Of a stretch of DNA of 64,000 nt, positions 25,697-34,548 are shown in pieces. The translations under genes and the position numbers were made by a program. The DNA is taken from the NCBI GenBank assembly GCA_013036995.1, contig JAAOXG010000039.1, positions 124,001-188,000 on the forward strand, given 5' to 3'. The first letter of the stretch is position 1. Every line of letters begins with the position of its first letter. Source of the stretch: Lacrimispora defluvii (GTDB lineage: Bacteria; Bacillota; Clostridia; Lachnospirales; Lachnospiraceae). The notes below the pieces were generated by a model. That model searched no databases and was not told where the DNA came from. It saw only the letters and a list, made by a program, of their open reading frames with translations.

Positions 25697-28024
25697 TCAC
25701 TGCTCTTTGTTCCTTTTTACCACCCTCCAGATTTTCTCCGGAGTTGCCGGAATGCTTAACTCATCCGGATAACTTCCCAGAGAACTAAGAGCATTTGTAA
25801 TAGCAAAAAATACGGATTCTCCATAGATAAACGGCGGTTCTCCAATGGCCTTTGACCGCTTAATGCCAAGTTCATTCATGCAGCCTTCCATGAGTTCAAT
25901 ATGAAATTCCTCCGGAATATCGCCAATGGTTGGAATCTTATAGGTTGCCGGTGAACTGCTTAAAAGTCTTCCTTTGTCCTGGTACACCAGCTCTTCAGTA
26001 GTAACCCAGCCCACACCCTGGATAAAAGCACCCTGTATCTGTCCGATATCCACCATTGGGTTAATGCTGCTTGCACAGTCGTGAAGGATATGGGCTGAAT
26101 CAAGGGTGGTGCGGCCGGTAAGCAAATCAACGGTTACTTCTGTGACTGCCGCTCCAAATACATAATATAAAAATGGATGCCCTTCTCCTTTGTCCCTGTC
26201 AAAATAGATACCGGGAGTTGCATAATACCCGTGATCGCATAAATCAATCCGCTCAACATACGCCTTTTGTACCAGCTCCTTAAACGAGATAAGAGAATTC
26301 TCATAATCTGTTTTTCCCTCATGTACCCCATAGACATAACCGTTTTCAAACACTCCATCTTCTCCGGGATATAACTTTGATACCAGTTCTTTAAGCCTTC
26401 CAAGAATTTTAAGTGCGGCATTCTCCACCGCATGACCATTTAAATCACATCCGGAAGACGCAGCAGTTGCCGAAGTATTGGCAACCCGTTTGGTATTATT
26501 GCTTTCAATCCTGATTGTTCCAATGGGAACCCCCAGGGTAGTTGCCGCAATCTGGGCAATTTTTGTGTTAACTTCCTGGCCCATCTCAATGGCTCCGTGG
26601 GTTACGGAAACAGAACCATCTGTATATACCTGAATCAGGGCACTTCCCTGGTTTAAATGAGCTGCCGTAAAGGAAATGCCAAACTTCACCGGAGTGATCC
26701 CAAGTCCTTTTTTCGCAAACCGGTTTTTCTGATTGAATGCAGCAATCTCTTTTTTCCGTTCATCCCACCGGCTGTCCGTTCTCAGTTTTTCTAAGATTCT
26801 TCCGATGTCTTCCCCATGATGGATTTCCTGCCCGTAAGGAGCCAGATCCCCTTTGTGGTACATGTTCTTCATTCTCACATCATATGGATCCAGTCCCAGG
26901 GTATATGCAATTCTTTCAATTACGCTTTCAATTGCGAAAATTCCCTGAGGCCCGCCAAATCCCCGGAATGCAGTAGCCGGGTGTAAGTTAGTCTTACAGG
27001 GTCTGCCGATTATTTTGATATTTTCAATGTGATAGCTGTTTTCAGCATGGAGCATTGCCCGCTCCAAAACGGAGGTGCTCACATCGGCAACCGCTCCACA
27101 GTTGGAATTAAGCTCTACGGAATATGCCAGAATCTTTCCTTCTTTATCAAATGCAACCCGGTAATCGCTTTCAAATGCATGGCGCTTTCCCGTTGAGAGC
27201 ATATCTTCATCTCTGGTCAAACGTATCAGAGCAGGCCGCCCGGTGTGATAGGCTGTAAGAGCAGCAAGGCAGGCCCAGGAGGTTGCCTGGGATTCCTTCC
27301 CTCCGAATCCTCCGCCCAGTCTTTTAATGTCAACTGTAATCATGTTCTGAGGCAGCCCCAGAACTCCAGATGCCATCTTCTGAATCTCGTTGGGATTCTG
27401 AGAAGAGGAATACAGGGTAAGCCCGCCGTTGTCTTCCGGCACAGCGAGAGCACTCTGGGTTTCCAGATAAAAATGTTCCTGTCCCTCATTTCTGATTACC
27501 CCCTCCATATAACAGGGGCAGTCAGCAAAAACAGACTCCACATCACCACGTTCAATTTTCCGCACAGGACCCACATACTGATCTCTTTTTATGGCTTCCC
27601 TTACAGTCAGCACAGGTGTCTCTTCTTCTACCTCAAAGAGGATCTGTTCCATGGCTGCTTCCGCTTCCTTTATGCTTTCTGCAGCTATGATTGCAACAGG
27701 TTCACCCACAAACTGTACATGCCCCTGAGCCAGGCATACCTCATCTTTAATGATTCCACCGATCTGATTCTCACCTGGAATATCCTCTGCGGTAAGAACA
27801 GCAGCCACCCCCGGCATTTCACTGGCTTTTTGTGTATCCAGTTTTACAATCCGTCCGTTTGCAACCGGACTAACCATGACTTTTACATATAGCAGATTTC
27901 CGGGCTTTGGAATATCGTCAATAAACTGGGAACGGCCCATTACGTGATCACGTCCGCTTACGTGTAACGGTGAGGTTCCTGCCTGCCCCCACTGATCATT
28001 TTGTCTCATCTGTTCATTTCTCAT
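25697..28024 (-). CDS. Xanthine dehydrogenase, molybdenum-binding subunit
   Basis: About 775 residues, the large Mo-cofactor subunit. It oxidises a purine (hypoxanthine/xanthine to urate) and passes electrons to the FeS/FAD partner. Motifs: GGGFGGKE (counterpart of bovine Glu802), AFRGFGGPQG (Arg880, which distinguishes purine enzymes from aldehyde oxidases) and KAIGEPPFIYG (catalytic Glu1261). I start at MRNEQMRQND, nine bases after AGGAGG; the gene overlaps the end of the small-subunit gene by 11 bases. No xdhC, Mo-cofactor or selenium-insertion gene is in the window. Probably controlled by the variant purine riboswitch upstream of the operon. Confidence 0.93.
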   Translation of the reverse strand: MRNEQMRQNDQWGQAGTSPLHVSGRDHVMGRSQFIDDIPKPGNLLYVKVMVSPVANGRIVKLDTQKASEMPGVAAVLTAEDIPGENQIGGIIKDEVCLAQGHVQFVGEPVAIIAAESIKEAEAAMEQILFEVEEETPVLTVREAIKRDQYVGPVRKIERGDVESVFADCPCYMEGVIRNEGQEHFYLETQSALAVPEDNGGLTLYSSSQNPNEIQKMASGVLGLPQNMITVDIKRLGGGFGGKESQATSWACLAALTAYHTGRPALIRLTRDEDMLSTGKRHAFESDYRVAFDKEGKILAYSVELNSNCGAVADVSTSVLERAMLHAENSYHIENIKIIGRPCKTNLHPATAFRGFGGPQGIFAIESVIERIAYTLGLDPYDVRMKNMYHKGDLAPYGQEIHHGEDIGRILEKLRTDSRWDERKKEIAAFNQKNRFAKKGLGITPVKFGISFTAAHLNQGSALIQVYTDGSVSVTHGAIEMGQEVNTKIAQIAATTLGVPIGTIRIESNNTKRVANTSATAASSGCDLNGHAVENAALKILGRLKELVSKLYPGEDGVFENGYVYGVHEGKTDYENSLISFKELVQKAYVERIDLCDHGYYATPGIYFDRDKGEGHPFLYYVFGAAVTEVTVDLLTGRTTLDSAHILHDCASSINPMVDIGQIQGAFIQGVGWVTTEELVYQDKGRLLSSSPATYKIPTIGDIPEEFHIELMEGCMNELGIKRSKAIGEPPFIYGESVFFAITNALSSLGSYPDELSIPATPEKIWRVVKRNKEQ

Positions 28025-29471
28025 GACCATCTGCCTCCTGACTGCTTTCATAAGCCAGATAATGTTTCATTAAAAGATTTTCCATTACAGCTTCCCGGTA
28101 ATCTGCACTCCCTCTCACATCGCCGATGGGTGATGCCTCTCCCCGGATTATGTCATAAGCCTCCACAAAAGTATCCTCTGTCATAGGCTTTCCTTCCAGG
28201 TAATGAGAGGTCTTTGGCATATATAGTGTAGTAGGGCCTACACCTCCGCAGGCTATGGAGGCCTTTTTAATCATGCCATCTGATATCTGTAAGGCTATGG
28301 CAGAATTAACTGCGGATATGTCCACTTCTTTTCTCTTGCTGACCTTTTCAAAGTGGATAAAATCATACTCTCCCACCGGAATGGAAATAGAAGCAACCCA
28401 CTCATCTGATTTATTCTCTGTCTGTTTATAGCCATGATAAAACTCCCGGACTGGAATGCTTCTTGTTCCCTCACAGCCTTTTAAATGTACAACTGCGTTT
28501 ACCGCCATCAAAAGAGGAACGGTATCTGCTACTGGCGAGGCATTAACAAGATTGCCTGCCAGAGTAGCTGACGATCTTACCTGCTCCGAACACATGCCTG
28601 AAACTGTATCGGAAAACTGTGGAAAAAATGGATTTACCTGATCAATAATTTCCGACAAGGTAACTCCGCCTCCTATGGTCAGCTGATTATCCCTGTATGA
28701 AATTTTCTGCAAAGATGAAATTCTGCTGATATCCACAAGTAGTCTGTAATGCTGGTTTCTTTTCTTGATTCCCACTACTACATCGCTTCCGCCATTTAAA
28801 AATCTTAAATTCTGTCCGGAAACAAGTTCTTCGTGGTCTCTTATAAAAGCCTCCAGGTTATCTTCTGAAACAGGCGAATAATATGCGTGAACCCCATCAT
28901 CAATAAAAATATCTTCATGGACAAAATCCAGCTGTTTTTCTTCTGTCTCTTCCAGATAAGAGGGGCGGATTTCTTCAGAATGAATGGTTAAATCCTCTAA
29001 GTATTCGGGCACCTTCCGAATGGATGCATATCCCGTGCACCGGCAGAGATTTCCCTCTAAATATCTGCGGAATTCTTCTTTTCCGGGATTCGGTCTCTCC
29101 AGATAAAGAGCCAGTATAGACAAAATTACTCCAGGTGTACAAAATCCGCACTGAGTCGCATGAGCATTTAAAACAGCTTCCTGTATAGGATGAAGCTTTT
29201 CTTTTTGTGCAAGCCCCTCAATGGTAATGAGATGCTTCCCCTCCAGCTTTGCCGCCAGATACAAACATCCCGCAACGGACTTATAATGTACCTTTCCTTC
29301 TCTTACCTCCCCGATCACTACCGTGCATGCTCCGCAGTCCCCCTCTCCGCAGCCTTCCTTGATTCCATTTAACTGAAACCGGCTGCGAAGAAGCTCCAAT
29401 ACGGTTGTTTCCCCATTGACTGAAATTTCTTTCAATTTTCCATTCAGAAAGAAGCGAATCGTCTTTTTCAT
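28014..29471 (-). CDS. Xanthine dehydrogenase, fused [2Fe-2S]/FAD subunit
   Basis: A 485-residue protein combining two usually separate pieces. Residues about 1-160 hold two [2Fe-2S] clusters: CGEGDCGACTVV with a later Cys (VAGCLY), and QCGFCTPG with LCRCTGY; all eight cysteines are present. Residues about 205-480 form the FAD domain (FLNGGSDVVVGI and TLAGNLVNASPVAD) and the CO-dehydrogenase-flavoprotein C-terminal domain. This is the XdhA layout of two-subunit bacterial xanthine dehydrogenases. First gene of the operon; ribosome site AAGGAAAGG. Leader of about 250 bases with riboswitch-like structure. Confidence 0.93.
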   Translation of the reverse strand: MKKTIRFFLNGKLKEISVNGETTVLELLRSRFQLNGIKEGCGEGDCGACTVVIGEVREGKVHYKSVAGCLYLAAKLEGKHLITIEGLAQKEKLHPIQEAVLNAHATQCGFCTPGVILSILALYLERPNPGKEEFRRYLEGNLCRCTGYASIRKVPEYLEDLTIHSEEIRPSYLEETEEKQLDFVHEDIFIDDGVHAYYSPVSEDNLEAFIRDHEELVSGQNLRFLNGGSDVVVGIKKRNQHYRLLVDISRISSLQKISYRDNQLTIGGGVTLSEIIDQVNPFFPQFSDTVSGMCSEQVRSSATLAGNLVNASPVADTVPLLMAVNAVVHLKGCEGTRSIPVREFYHGYKQTENKSDEWVASISIPVGEYDFIHFEKVSKRKEVDISAVNSAIALQISDGMIKKASIACGGVGPTTLYMPKTSHYLEGKPMTEDTFVEAYDIIRGEASPIGDVRGSADYREAVMENLLMKHYLAYESSQEADGHEK

Positions 29472-29540
29472 ACCTTTCCTTACTCCTTTTCATTCCTGTT
29501 TTTGCCTCTGGTCTGCATGCATTTCTTCGGGCAATTGGAT

Positions 29541-29628
29541 AAAAAAAAGCCCCAGGCACACGAAACACACACAAAACAACTGCTTCCTTTGAAGCGGCAG
29601 TTCAGTCTGTGCTCATGTAGCCTAGGGC
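29541..29628 (-). terminator. Riboswitch-controlled terminator in the xanthine dehydrogenase leader
   Basis: On the minus strand GCCCTAGGC (29628-29620) pairs over nine positions with GCCTGGGGC (29557-29549), extended inward by ACATGAG/TTCGTGT and CACA/TGTG, then eight T. The 5' arm is the P3 3' strand plus J3/1 of the aptamer, and the extension uses the P1 3' strand, so terminator and aptamer cannot coexist. A smaller hairpin (GCTTC-AAAG-GAAGC) sits in the loop. Confidence 0.75.
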
Positions 29629-29686
29629 AATTTAAGGTCGCCTGGTCGAGACGCTCAAACCATATTAATGAGCTTATACAAGAAGC
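29611..29686 (-). promoter_or_regulatory. Variant purine riboswitch aptamer upstream of xanthine dehydrogenase
   Basis: Read on the minus strand and numbered as B. subtilis xpt: P1 UUCUUGUA/UACAUGAG; J1/2 UAA; P2 GCUCA/UGAGC; L2 AAUAUGG, with G37 G38 able to pair with CC of L3 (CCUUAAA); J2/3 GUCUCGACC; J3/1 then C74 and UAC. The purine-riboswitch framework is therefore intact. Pocket changes: U51 is G (position 29647) and A73 is G (29621), while U47, U22 and C74 are kept. P3 has two one-base bulges. C74 argues for a guanine-class relative; loss of U51 argues for altered ligand, with xanthine or another purine plausible given the downstream genes. Confidence 0.75.
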
Positions 29687-29724
29687 AGTCCATATTCAAA
29701 TACTTCTTTGTATCTTTATAAATA

Positions 29725-29752
29725 ATTATAACGGATTATACCAGATAGTCAA
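29725..29752 (-). promoter_or_regulatory. Promoter of the xanthine dehydrogenase operon
   Basis: TTGACT (29752-29747), 16 bases, TATAAT (29730-29725) on the minus strand. It places the transcript start near 29718, about 30 bases before the aptamer. Confidence 0.7.
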
Positions 29753-29768
29753 TAAAATTTTCTGTTTT

Positions 29769-30101
29769 CTAGTATTTTCCTAACTTCATATGACCTGCAA
29801 GCTCTGTTTTGGATCTCTGCTTAATAACCCATGCTTCATCCTTGGCCTGAGTGAATGCAGATACACATTTGGGATCTAAGTTATCCTCAATTCCTTCCTT
29901 GCATAATGCGATCATCTTCTCTGCTAATGTGATCACTTCCATGTGAATGGCATTGGTACGATCAGAACGGTATATTTTTTCAGCATCTTCTTCACTGAGC
30001 TCTTCAAACTTCTCTGCGCCCACTTTACATTTCGGGCAAACTTCCGGAGCAGTCTCTCCTTCATGAACATAGCCGCATACAGTACATTTAAATAATTTCA
30101 T
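29769..30101 (-). CDS. Rubredoxin-like domain protein
   Basis: A 110-residue cytoplasmic protein. The first 35 residues are a rubredoxin-like iron knuckle pair, FKCTVCGYVHEG and VCPKCKVG; the rest is helical (about 45-110) with a further two Cys (ALCKEG, DPKCVSA). This resembles the rubredoxin end of rubrerythrin-type proteins joined to a small helical domain and probably carries electrons or binds iron/zinc in oxidative-stress defence (inference). I chose MKLFKCTVC, seven bases after AGGAGG; an ATG two codons upstream touches the ribosome site. Monocistronic, and its promoter is clear. Confidence 0.8.
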   Translation of the reverse strand: MKLFKCTVCGYVHEGETAPEVCPKCKVGAEKFEELSEEDAEKIYRSDRTNAIHMEVITLAEKMIALCKEGIEDNLDPKCVSAFTQAKDEAWVIKQRSKTELAGHMKLGKY

Positions 30102-30151
30102 AAACATGCCTCCTAATTGGATAATTTTAACAAAACTTGAAAATTACTATA

Positions 30152-30180
30152 AGTATCTCTCATTCAATCTCATTTGTCAA
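30152..30180 (-). promoter_or_regulatory. Promoter of the rubredoxin-like gene
   Basis: TTGACA (30180-30175), 17 bases, GATACT (30157-30152) on the minus strand. Confidence 0.55.
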
Positions 30181-30204
30181 CCAATGAGAAATTTTTCACA
30201 TTTA

Positions 30205-30882
30205 TTAACAATTCATAACTGTAAGAACCTGCAATATCTCCGTTATCGAACCCGGCGCAAACGCCCGGATTCTCTCATCCAGTCTTATCAGCGCAGTCTT
30301 GACTTTAAAAGCATCAATCCCCGGAGGCGCATAGATTGTAAACAGAACGTCCCTTGTATCCGGAGTTAATCTGGTATCATAGTCCGGCCCTTTTAAAATA
30401 CTGGAAAAAACTCTGGTGCTGTCACTCATTATCATATCACCTGCTGCCGCGGTCAATTCTCTTCCAGAGATAGACTGGTAGCATTCATCTCCTGCTGCAA
30501 GCTTCAGGTGAAGTGGTGGCTTCAGCTTGTTTAAATCATGACCGGCAGTCAGCAGCATACTTTCCAGCTCATTAAAAAACATGGACTGAAGCAAAGGTGA
30601 TTTATAAACGCATGTTTTTTCCCCTTTTAACATGGAATCAAGTTGTGCCAGCAGATGATAGCTTTGTCCAAACCTTTTGTAATAGGCTGCGTAGGCATCA
30701 ACAGGACTTTGTGTTTTTAATTCTTTTCTGGTAACCCCCTCATACTTCTTCCTCAGCATATTTAAAAATGCTACCTCATCTTCTTTTTTGCATTCTGATT
30801 TTTGTGTAATTCCTTTTACAATCAGAACACCTAAATGAGTGCCTGGATAAATTTTTTCTACGTTTTCTTCAAATATAATCAT
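30205..30882 (-). CDS. B3/B4 (PheT-like) domain protein
   Basis: About 225 residues resembling the B3/B4 tRNA-editing-like domain of phenylalanyl-tRNA synthetase beta, found as a free-standing protein in many bacteria (PVDAYAAYYKRFGQ; AAGDMIMSD; EVLFTIYAPPG-like segment VLFTIYAPPGID). It may hydrolyse mischarged or unusual aminoacyl-tRNA, or bind an amino acid; no direct evidence. The ATG at 30882 follows AAAGGAGG and overlaps the EamA stop codon by ATGA, so it is co-translated with the exporter. With a MocR regulator and an EamA exporter, a role in amino-acid handling is plausible. Confidence 0.78.
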   Translation of the reverse strand: MIIFEENVEKIYPGTHLGVLIVKGITQKSECKKEDEVAFLNMLRKKYEGVTRKELKTQSPVDAYAAYYKRFGQSYHLLAQLDSMLKGEKTCVYKSPLLQSMFFNELESMLLTAGHDLNKLKPPLHLKLAAGDECYQSISGRELTAAAGDMIMSDSTRVFSSILKGPDYDTRLTPDTRDVLFTIYAPPGIDAFKVKTALIRLDERIRAFAPGSITEILQVLTVMNC

Positions 30883-31805
30883 AATTGCCTCCTTTTTTGT
30901 GACTGCCGTCCGATTAAAAGCATGCTTAAAATAATAAAACTTCCTCCAGCCCATTGGTTCAGACCAATTGGTTCTTTCAGGAAATACAGTGACAGCAGCA
31001 TGGAGGTCAGGGGAATCATACCTGAAAATGCGGCCGTCGTATATGCATCAGAGCGCCTGACTCCCTCAAAGAAGAATATAAAAGCCAAGGCAGTAACCAC
31101 CAGACCGTACCAGCCAAGTGCCAGCCATTCCTTCCAGCCAATGACAGAAAGTGACGCTACAGGCATCTTATAAAAACCAGGGATCAGAGATAATAAAAAG
31201 GCAATTAGTGATACCAGATACATTTGTATCATTGGCGGAACCGAACGTAATTCTGTATCATTACCCTCTTCCCTGTATTTTCTGGAAATAATATTGAATG
31301 TTGATTCACTTGCCGCAGCACATAGAACCATTAAATTTCCAGCAACATGATTAAAAGAAAATGCAGCTAAATTCTGTGGACTATTCTGTATCAGTATAAT
31401 CCCCAACACGCTGCTGGTAATGCCTAATACTGTCCAGATATGGCAGGTTTCTTTTAATACCAGAAATGCCAGAATGGAGGTAATCGCTGGTGTTGTACCA
31501 GTTAAGATTCCGGCTTCCACAGTGCTTGTCAGACCCACGCCTGTCAAAAGGAACAGGCGGAACAAAACAATCCCAAAGCCCGCCTGCAACGTAAAAACTG
31601 CCAGATCCCTTTTCTTTAGGCGGGCAGCCGTACGAATAGACCTGACTCCATAAAAAGGGAACAGACATATAAGCATAATACCTAAACTGATAGGTGTTAT
31701 CACGCGTCCACTCAGCCTTTCCGTAAGCACTGATCCAGTAACAACGGAAGTCCCAGCTAAGGAAAATCCAAGCATTAAATAAATTTTTCCATAAATATTT
31801 TTCAT
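30879..31805 (-). CDS. EamA-family (drug/metabolite) transporter
   Basis: About 308 residues with ten hydrophobic segments in two repeated EamA halves; the end of the first half reads GILTGTTPAITSILAFLVLKE and of the second, GMIPLTSMLLSLYFLKEPIG, as expected. These proteins export amino acids or other metabolites. The start MKNIYGKIYLM follows GAAAGGAAAG. It is divergent from a MocR regulator, with an AACTGGCT palindrome between, and overlaps the B3/B4 gene. Confidence 0.87.
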   Translation of the reverse strand: MKNIYGKIYLMLGFSLAGTSVVTGSVLTERLSGRVITPISLGIMLICLFPFYGVRSIRTAARLKKRDLAVFTLQAGFGIVLFRLFLLTGVGLTSTVEAGILTGTTPAITSILAFLVLKETCHIWTVLGITSSVLGIILIQNSPQNLAAFSFNHVAGNLMVLCAAASESTFNIISRKYREEGNDTELRSVPPMIQMYLVSLIAFLLSLIPGFYKMPVASLSVIGWKEWLALGWYGLVVTALAFIFFFEGVRRSDAYTTAAFSGMIPLTSMLLSLYFLKEPIGLNQWAGGSFIILSMLLIGRQSQKRRQL

Positions 31806-31865
31806 CTCTTTCCTTTCACACAACATTGCAATACAGTAGATATTTGCTATAATGATATCGTAAGG

Positions 31866-31889
31866 AACTGGCTATGGTAAGAGCCAGTT
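31866..31889. promoter_or_regulatory. Palindromic operator between EamA and MocR genes
   Basis: AACTGGCT (31866-31873) and AGCCAGTT (31882-31889) are perfect inverted repeats with an eight-base spacer in the divergent intergenic region; likely bound by the MocR protein. Confidence 0.6.
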
Positions 31890-31926
31890 AAGACTTATTT
31901 TCAATGGTCCAGTGAAAGGAAATATT

Positions 31927-33345
31927 ATGTGGGGAATTGAATTGTGCACCAACAGCGAAATAAGTCTGGCACGCCAGATTTTCCTTTCCCTCCGGAAACG
32001 GATTTTAACAGGAGAGATTCTTCCAGGCGAACCACTTCCCTCCACCAGGGAACTTGCAAAAGGGTTGGGAACCTCACGCAATACTGTATGTGAGGCCTAT
32101 GACATGCTGTTGACAGAAGGGTTCATTATCAGCCGGCAGGGTGCTCCATCTAGGGTGTCAGAAGGGCTGCATATGATACCAGGAAGTCCAGAAAGCACCC
32201 GGAATACAGAAAAAAGCGAGCCGGTGATTCGTTGGAATTTTAAAACCGGACAGCCTGACCTGTCACTTTTTCCGTGGTCTTCCTGGAGTCAGATGATTCA
32301 CAAAGCATTAAACAGTCTTTCTGTGCACCAGCTGGAATACAGCGGTCCAAAAGGATATGAACCTTTATGTATCGAGATATCCAGGTGGCTGATGCGCAGC
32401 AGAAGCATGGAGGTTGATCCGGAAGATCTGTTTATTACCTCAGGAGCAACCCAGGCATTCTATTTGTTGGTGGATATTCTATATAAAAAAGAACGGCCTT
32501 TTGCGTTAGAGAATCCTCCCCACCCAGGGATTCGCACCGTCATAAATGACCGGAATTATCCTCTGTTCTACATGCCTGTTGACCGACAGGGGGCCGATGA
32601 ATCATGGATTAAAACAATGGATTTATCAGCCGTATATGTCACCCCTTCCCACCAGTTTCCCTTAGGCAGTATTCTGCCTGCTGCACGCCGCACATCCCTG
32701 ATTCGGTTGGCAGCAGAAAAGGATTACTATATTATTGAGGATGATTACGACAGTGAATACCGCTACAGTGGCTCACCAGTAACCCCTCTTTACTCCATGG
32801 ATCCTTCCAGGGTCATTTATGTGGGAACCTTTAGCAAAACTCTGTTTCCTGCCCTGAGAATCGGATTTGCCGTGATTCCTAAAGTACTGCAGGAAAAATG
32901 GAGGCATTACCGTAATTATCTGGATGTCCAAAATCCCGTATTGGAGCAGATCGCTCTTACAGAATTTTTAAAGAGCAGGAAAATGGATCATCACATTGGG
33001 CGTATGCGCAAAGTGTATGCAAAGAAGCGCGAAACCCTTCTGACAGCAGCGAAGGAGGCATTTGGCAATAAGGTTAATTCCTGGGGCGATGAATCGGGAC
33101 TTCATGTGGCTCTCGAATTTCCGGATATGAATTTTGGAAATGATTTTGTTTCAGACTGTAAAAAGAACGGCATTCAAATACAGACTGTCTCTCAGTACTG
33201 CAGTGATAAAAATTTACATAAAAATAAATTATTATTGGGCTACGGTCATTTAAGCGAAAAGGAAATACTGGACGGCGTAGCGGTATTGAAATCGTTGATG
33301 GGAAACAGAATTCAACCACAAAATGATGGGGTTGTTGAAAAGTAG
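31927..33345 (+). CDS. MocR-family regulator (GntR-type HTH fused to an aminotransferase-like domain)
   Basis: About 472 residues. Residues about 10-75 form a GntR winged helix (PLPSTRELAKGLGTSRNTVCE); about 110-465 is a fold-type I aminotransferase domain. The PLP lysine is in VGTFSKTLFPALRIGF, and IIEDDYDSEYRY holds the cofactor-binding Asp and Tyr. MocR proteins sense PLP or an amino-acid-PLP adduct. ATG chosen after AAAGGA. It likely regulates the divergent exporter operon through the palindrome at 31866-31889. Target pathway unknown; PdxR and GabR are relatives but their target genes are absent here. Confidence 0.9.
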   Translation: MWGIELCTNSEISLARQIFLSLRKRILTGEILPGEPLPSTRELAKGLGTSRNTVCEAYDMLLTEGFIISRQGAPSRVSEGLHMIPGSPESTRNTEKSEPVIRWNFKTGQPDLSLFPWSSWSQMIHKALNSLSVHQLEYSGPKGYEPLCIEISRWLMRSRSMEVDPEDLFITSGATQAFYLLVDILYKKERPFALENPPHPGIRTVINDRNYPLFYMPVDRQGADESWIKTMDLSAVYVTPSHQFPLGSILPAARRTSLIRLAAEKDYYIIEDDYDSEYRYSGSPVTPLYSMDPSRVIYVGTFSKTLFPALRIGFAVIPKVLQEKWRHYRNYLDVQNPVLEQIALTEFLKSRKMDHHIGRMRKVYAKKRETLLTAAKEAFGNKVNSWGDESGLHVALEFPDMNFGNDFVSDCKKNGIQIQTVSQYCSDKNLHKNKLLLGYGHLSEKEILDGVAVLKSLMGNRIQPQNDGVVEK

Positions 33346-33434
33346 TGCAAACAGAGTGGTGATGAGTAGCTCTTAAAAGTAACTAACTTGAAAAAATAGT
33401 TAACCAGGCGCAGAAATTGAATTTAACAAAAAGT

Positions 33435-33481
33435 ACCGGAGAAAAGACAGCCAATGTCTTTTTCTCCGGTCTGATTTTTTT
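33435..33481. terminator. Bidirectional terminator between MocR and mupG
   Basis: ACCGGAGAAAAGACA pairs with TGTCTTTTTCTCCGGT (one bulge), followed by CTGATTTTTTT on the plus strand. Confidence 0.8.
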
Positions 33482-33489
33482 CAGTCACC

Positions 33490-34548
33490 TCAATCTAATA
33501 TCAGCTTTACTCCAAAACCTTTCTGAACGTACGTTAAATATTTCAGATCCTTTTCCTTTATCTGCCCGATCACATTCAAACGTTCATCCATGGGAAGATC
33601 CACACGGGCAATTTCAAGCTCCCCCATATACCTTAAATATTTTTTATTAGAGATGGAGATGCTTCCTGCTTTTCTGATCAGCATCCCGTTTTCTATTTCT
33701 TCCGCTTCAATCACCTGTTGATACAATCTGGATTCCTGGGAGCGGAACAGATATTCACTGGAATCAGGCCTGTCATGATGAATCTGATCTCTGACAAATT
33801 CATAGCCTGGTAATAAGTCAGCCCTCAGCTCCACATAGCCCTGACTGATGCATTTTACCGCTTCCCAGTCCTTCTCTCTGATGTCCACATCTCCAACCAG
33901 CACCACATCACAGCCTCCCTCCATGGAAAGCTCCAGCATGTTATAAGCCACCTCATCCATACGGCTTCTCTGCTCTTCCACCGTTGGCAGCCCTTCAAAA
34001 AGCGGCCCCCTGAGGGTTAAGTTTCCCGGCACAAATGCCATGGTTGTAAATCCCAGATACTTCAATCGGTTGTTGATTTCCCTTACCTGTCTTAAAGACA
34101 AGGCGGTAAACTGTTTGGGATAAAAGTTATGGCAGGCTGCAAATTTTGTAAAATCGGCCCCGCACTGCTTCCATTCCAAAAGTTCCTCTTCCATTATGGT
34201 GGAGGCATTAAAAACAACATAAAAGTGTTTGGATATTTCAACCACTTCCCTGGGGGAAAAGCCATAATCCAGCCTGACATGGGTGATTCCTAACGATTTT
34301 AATTCTTCCATGCTGGCAACACCCAGCTTTTCATAGGTTTCCGGTCCCACATCTGCAATCAGGTTTAATCTTTCTTCCCTGCAGCAGTCTAAAAGCTGCC
34401 TGATGCTCCTGCCATAATCCACCCCTGTCTCTTCCGGTATATGGAGAGAGGTAAATGCATAGGTAACTCCGTTTTTTACCGCTTTTTTAATCAGTGCTTC
34501 ATTCTTCTCCATTCCACTGGAGAAGTAGATGGAAATTCCAGTTTTCAT
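33490..34548 (-). CDS. mupG: MupG-type 6-phospho-N-acetylmuramidase (DUF871)
   Basis: A 352-residue cytoplasmic TIM-barrel protein of the DUF871/MupG family (YFSSGMEKNEALIKKA at the start; DVGPETYEKLGV; ACHNFYPKQFTALSL; FVPGNLTLRGPLFEGLPT). MupG cleaves MurNAc-6P-GlcNAc, the phosphorylated disaccharide from peptidoglycan, to MurNAc-6P and GlcNAc. It overlaps the end of the PTS gene by one base (TAATG), so it is tightly coupled. With murP, murQ and murR it completes a peptidoglycan-sugar recycling operon. Confidence 0.85.
   Translation of the reverse strand: MKTGISIYFSSGMEKNEALIKKAVKNGVTYAFTSLHIPEETGVDYGRSIRQLLDCCREERLNLIADVGPETYEKLGVASMEELKSLGITHVRLDYGFSPREVVEISKHFYVVFNASTIMEEELLEWKQCGADFTKFAACHNFYPKQFTALSLRQVREINNRLKYLGFTTMAFVPGNLTLRGPLFEGLPTVEEQRSRMDEVAYNMLELSMEGGCDVVLVGDVDIREKDWEAVKCISQGYVELRADLLPGYEFVRDQIHHDRPDSSEYLFRSQESRLYQQVIEAEEIENGMLIRKAGSISISNKKYLRYMGELEIARVDLPMDERLNVIGQIKEKDLKYLTYVQKGFGVKLILD

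Noticed and set aside
25697-29471. Aldehyde oxidase or nicotinate dehydrogenase instead of xanthine dehydrogenase
   Set aside because: The large subunit keeps the Arg in AFRGFGGPQ and both Glu motifs that mark purine-oxidising enzymes, and the fused FeS/FAD subunit plus purine-type leader agree.
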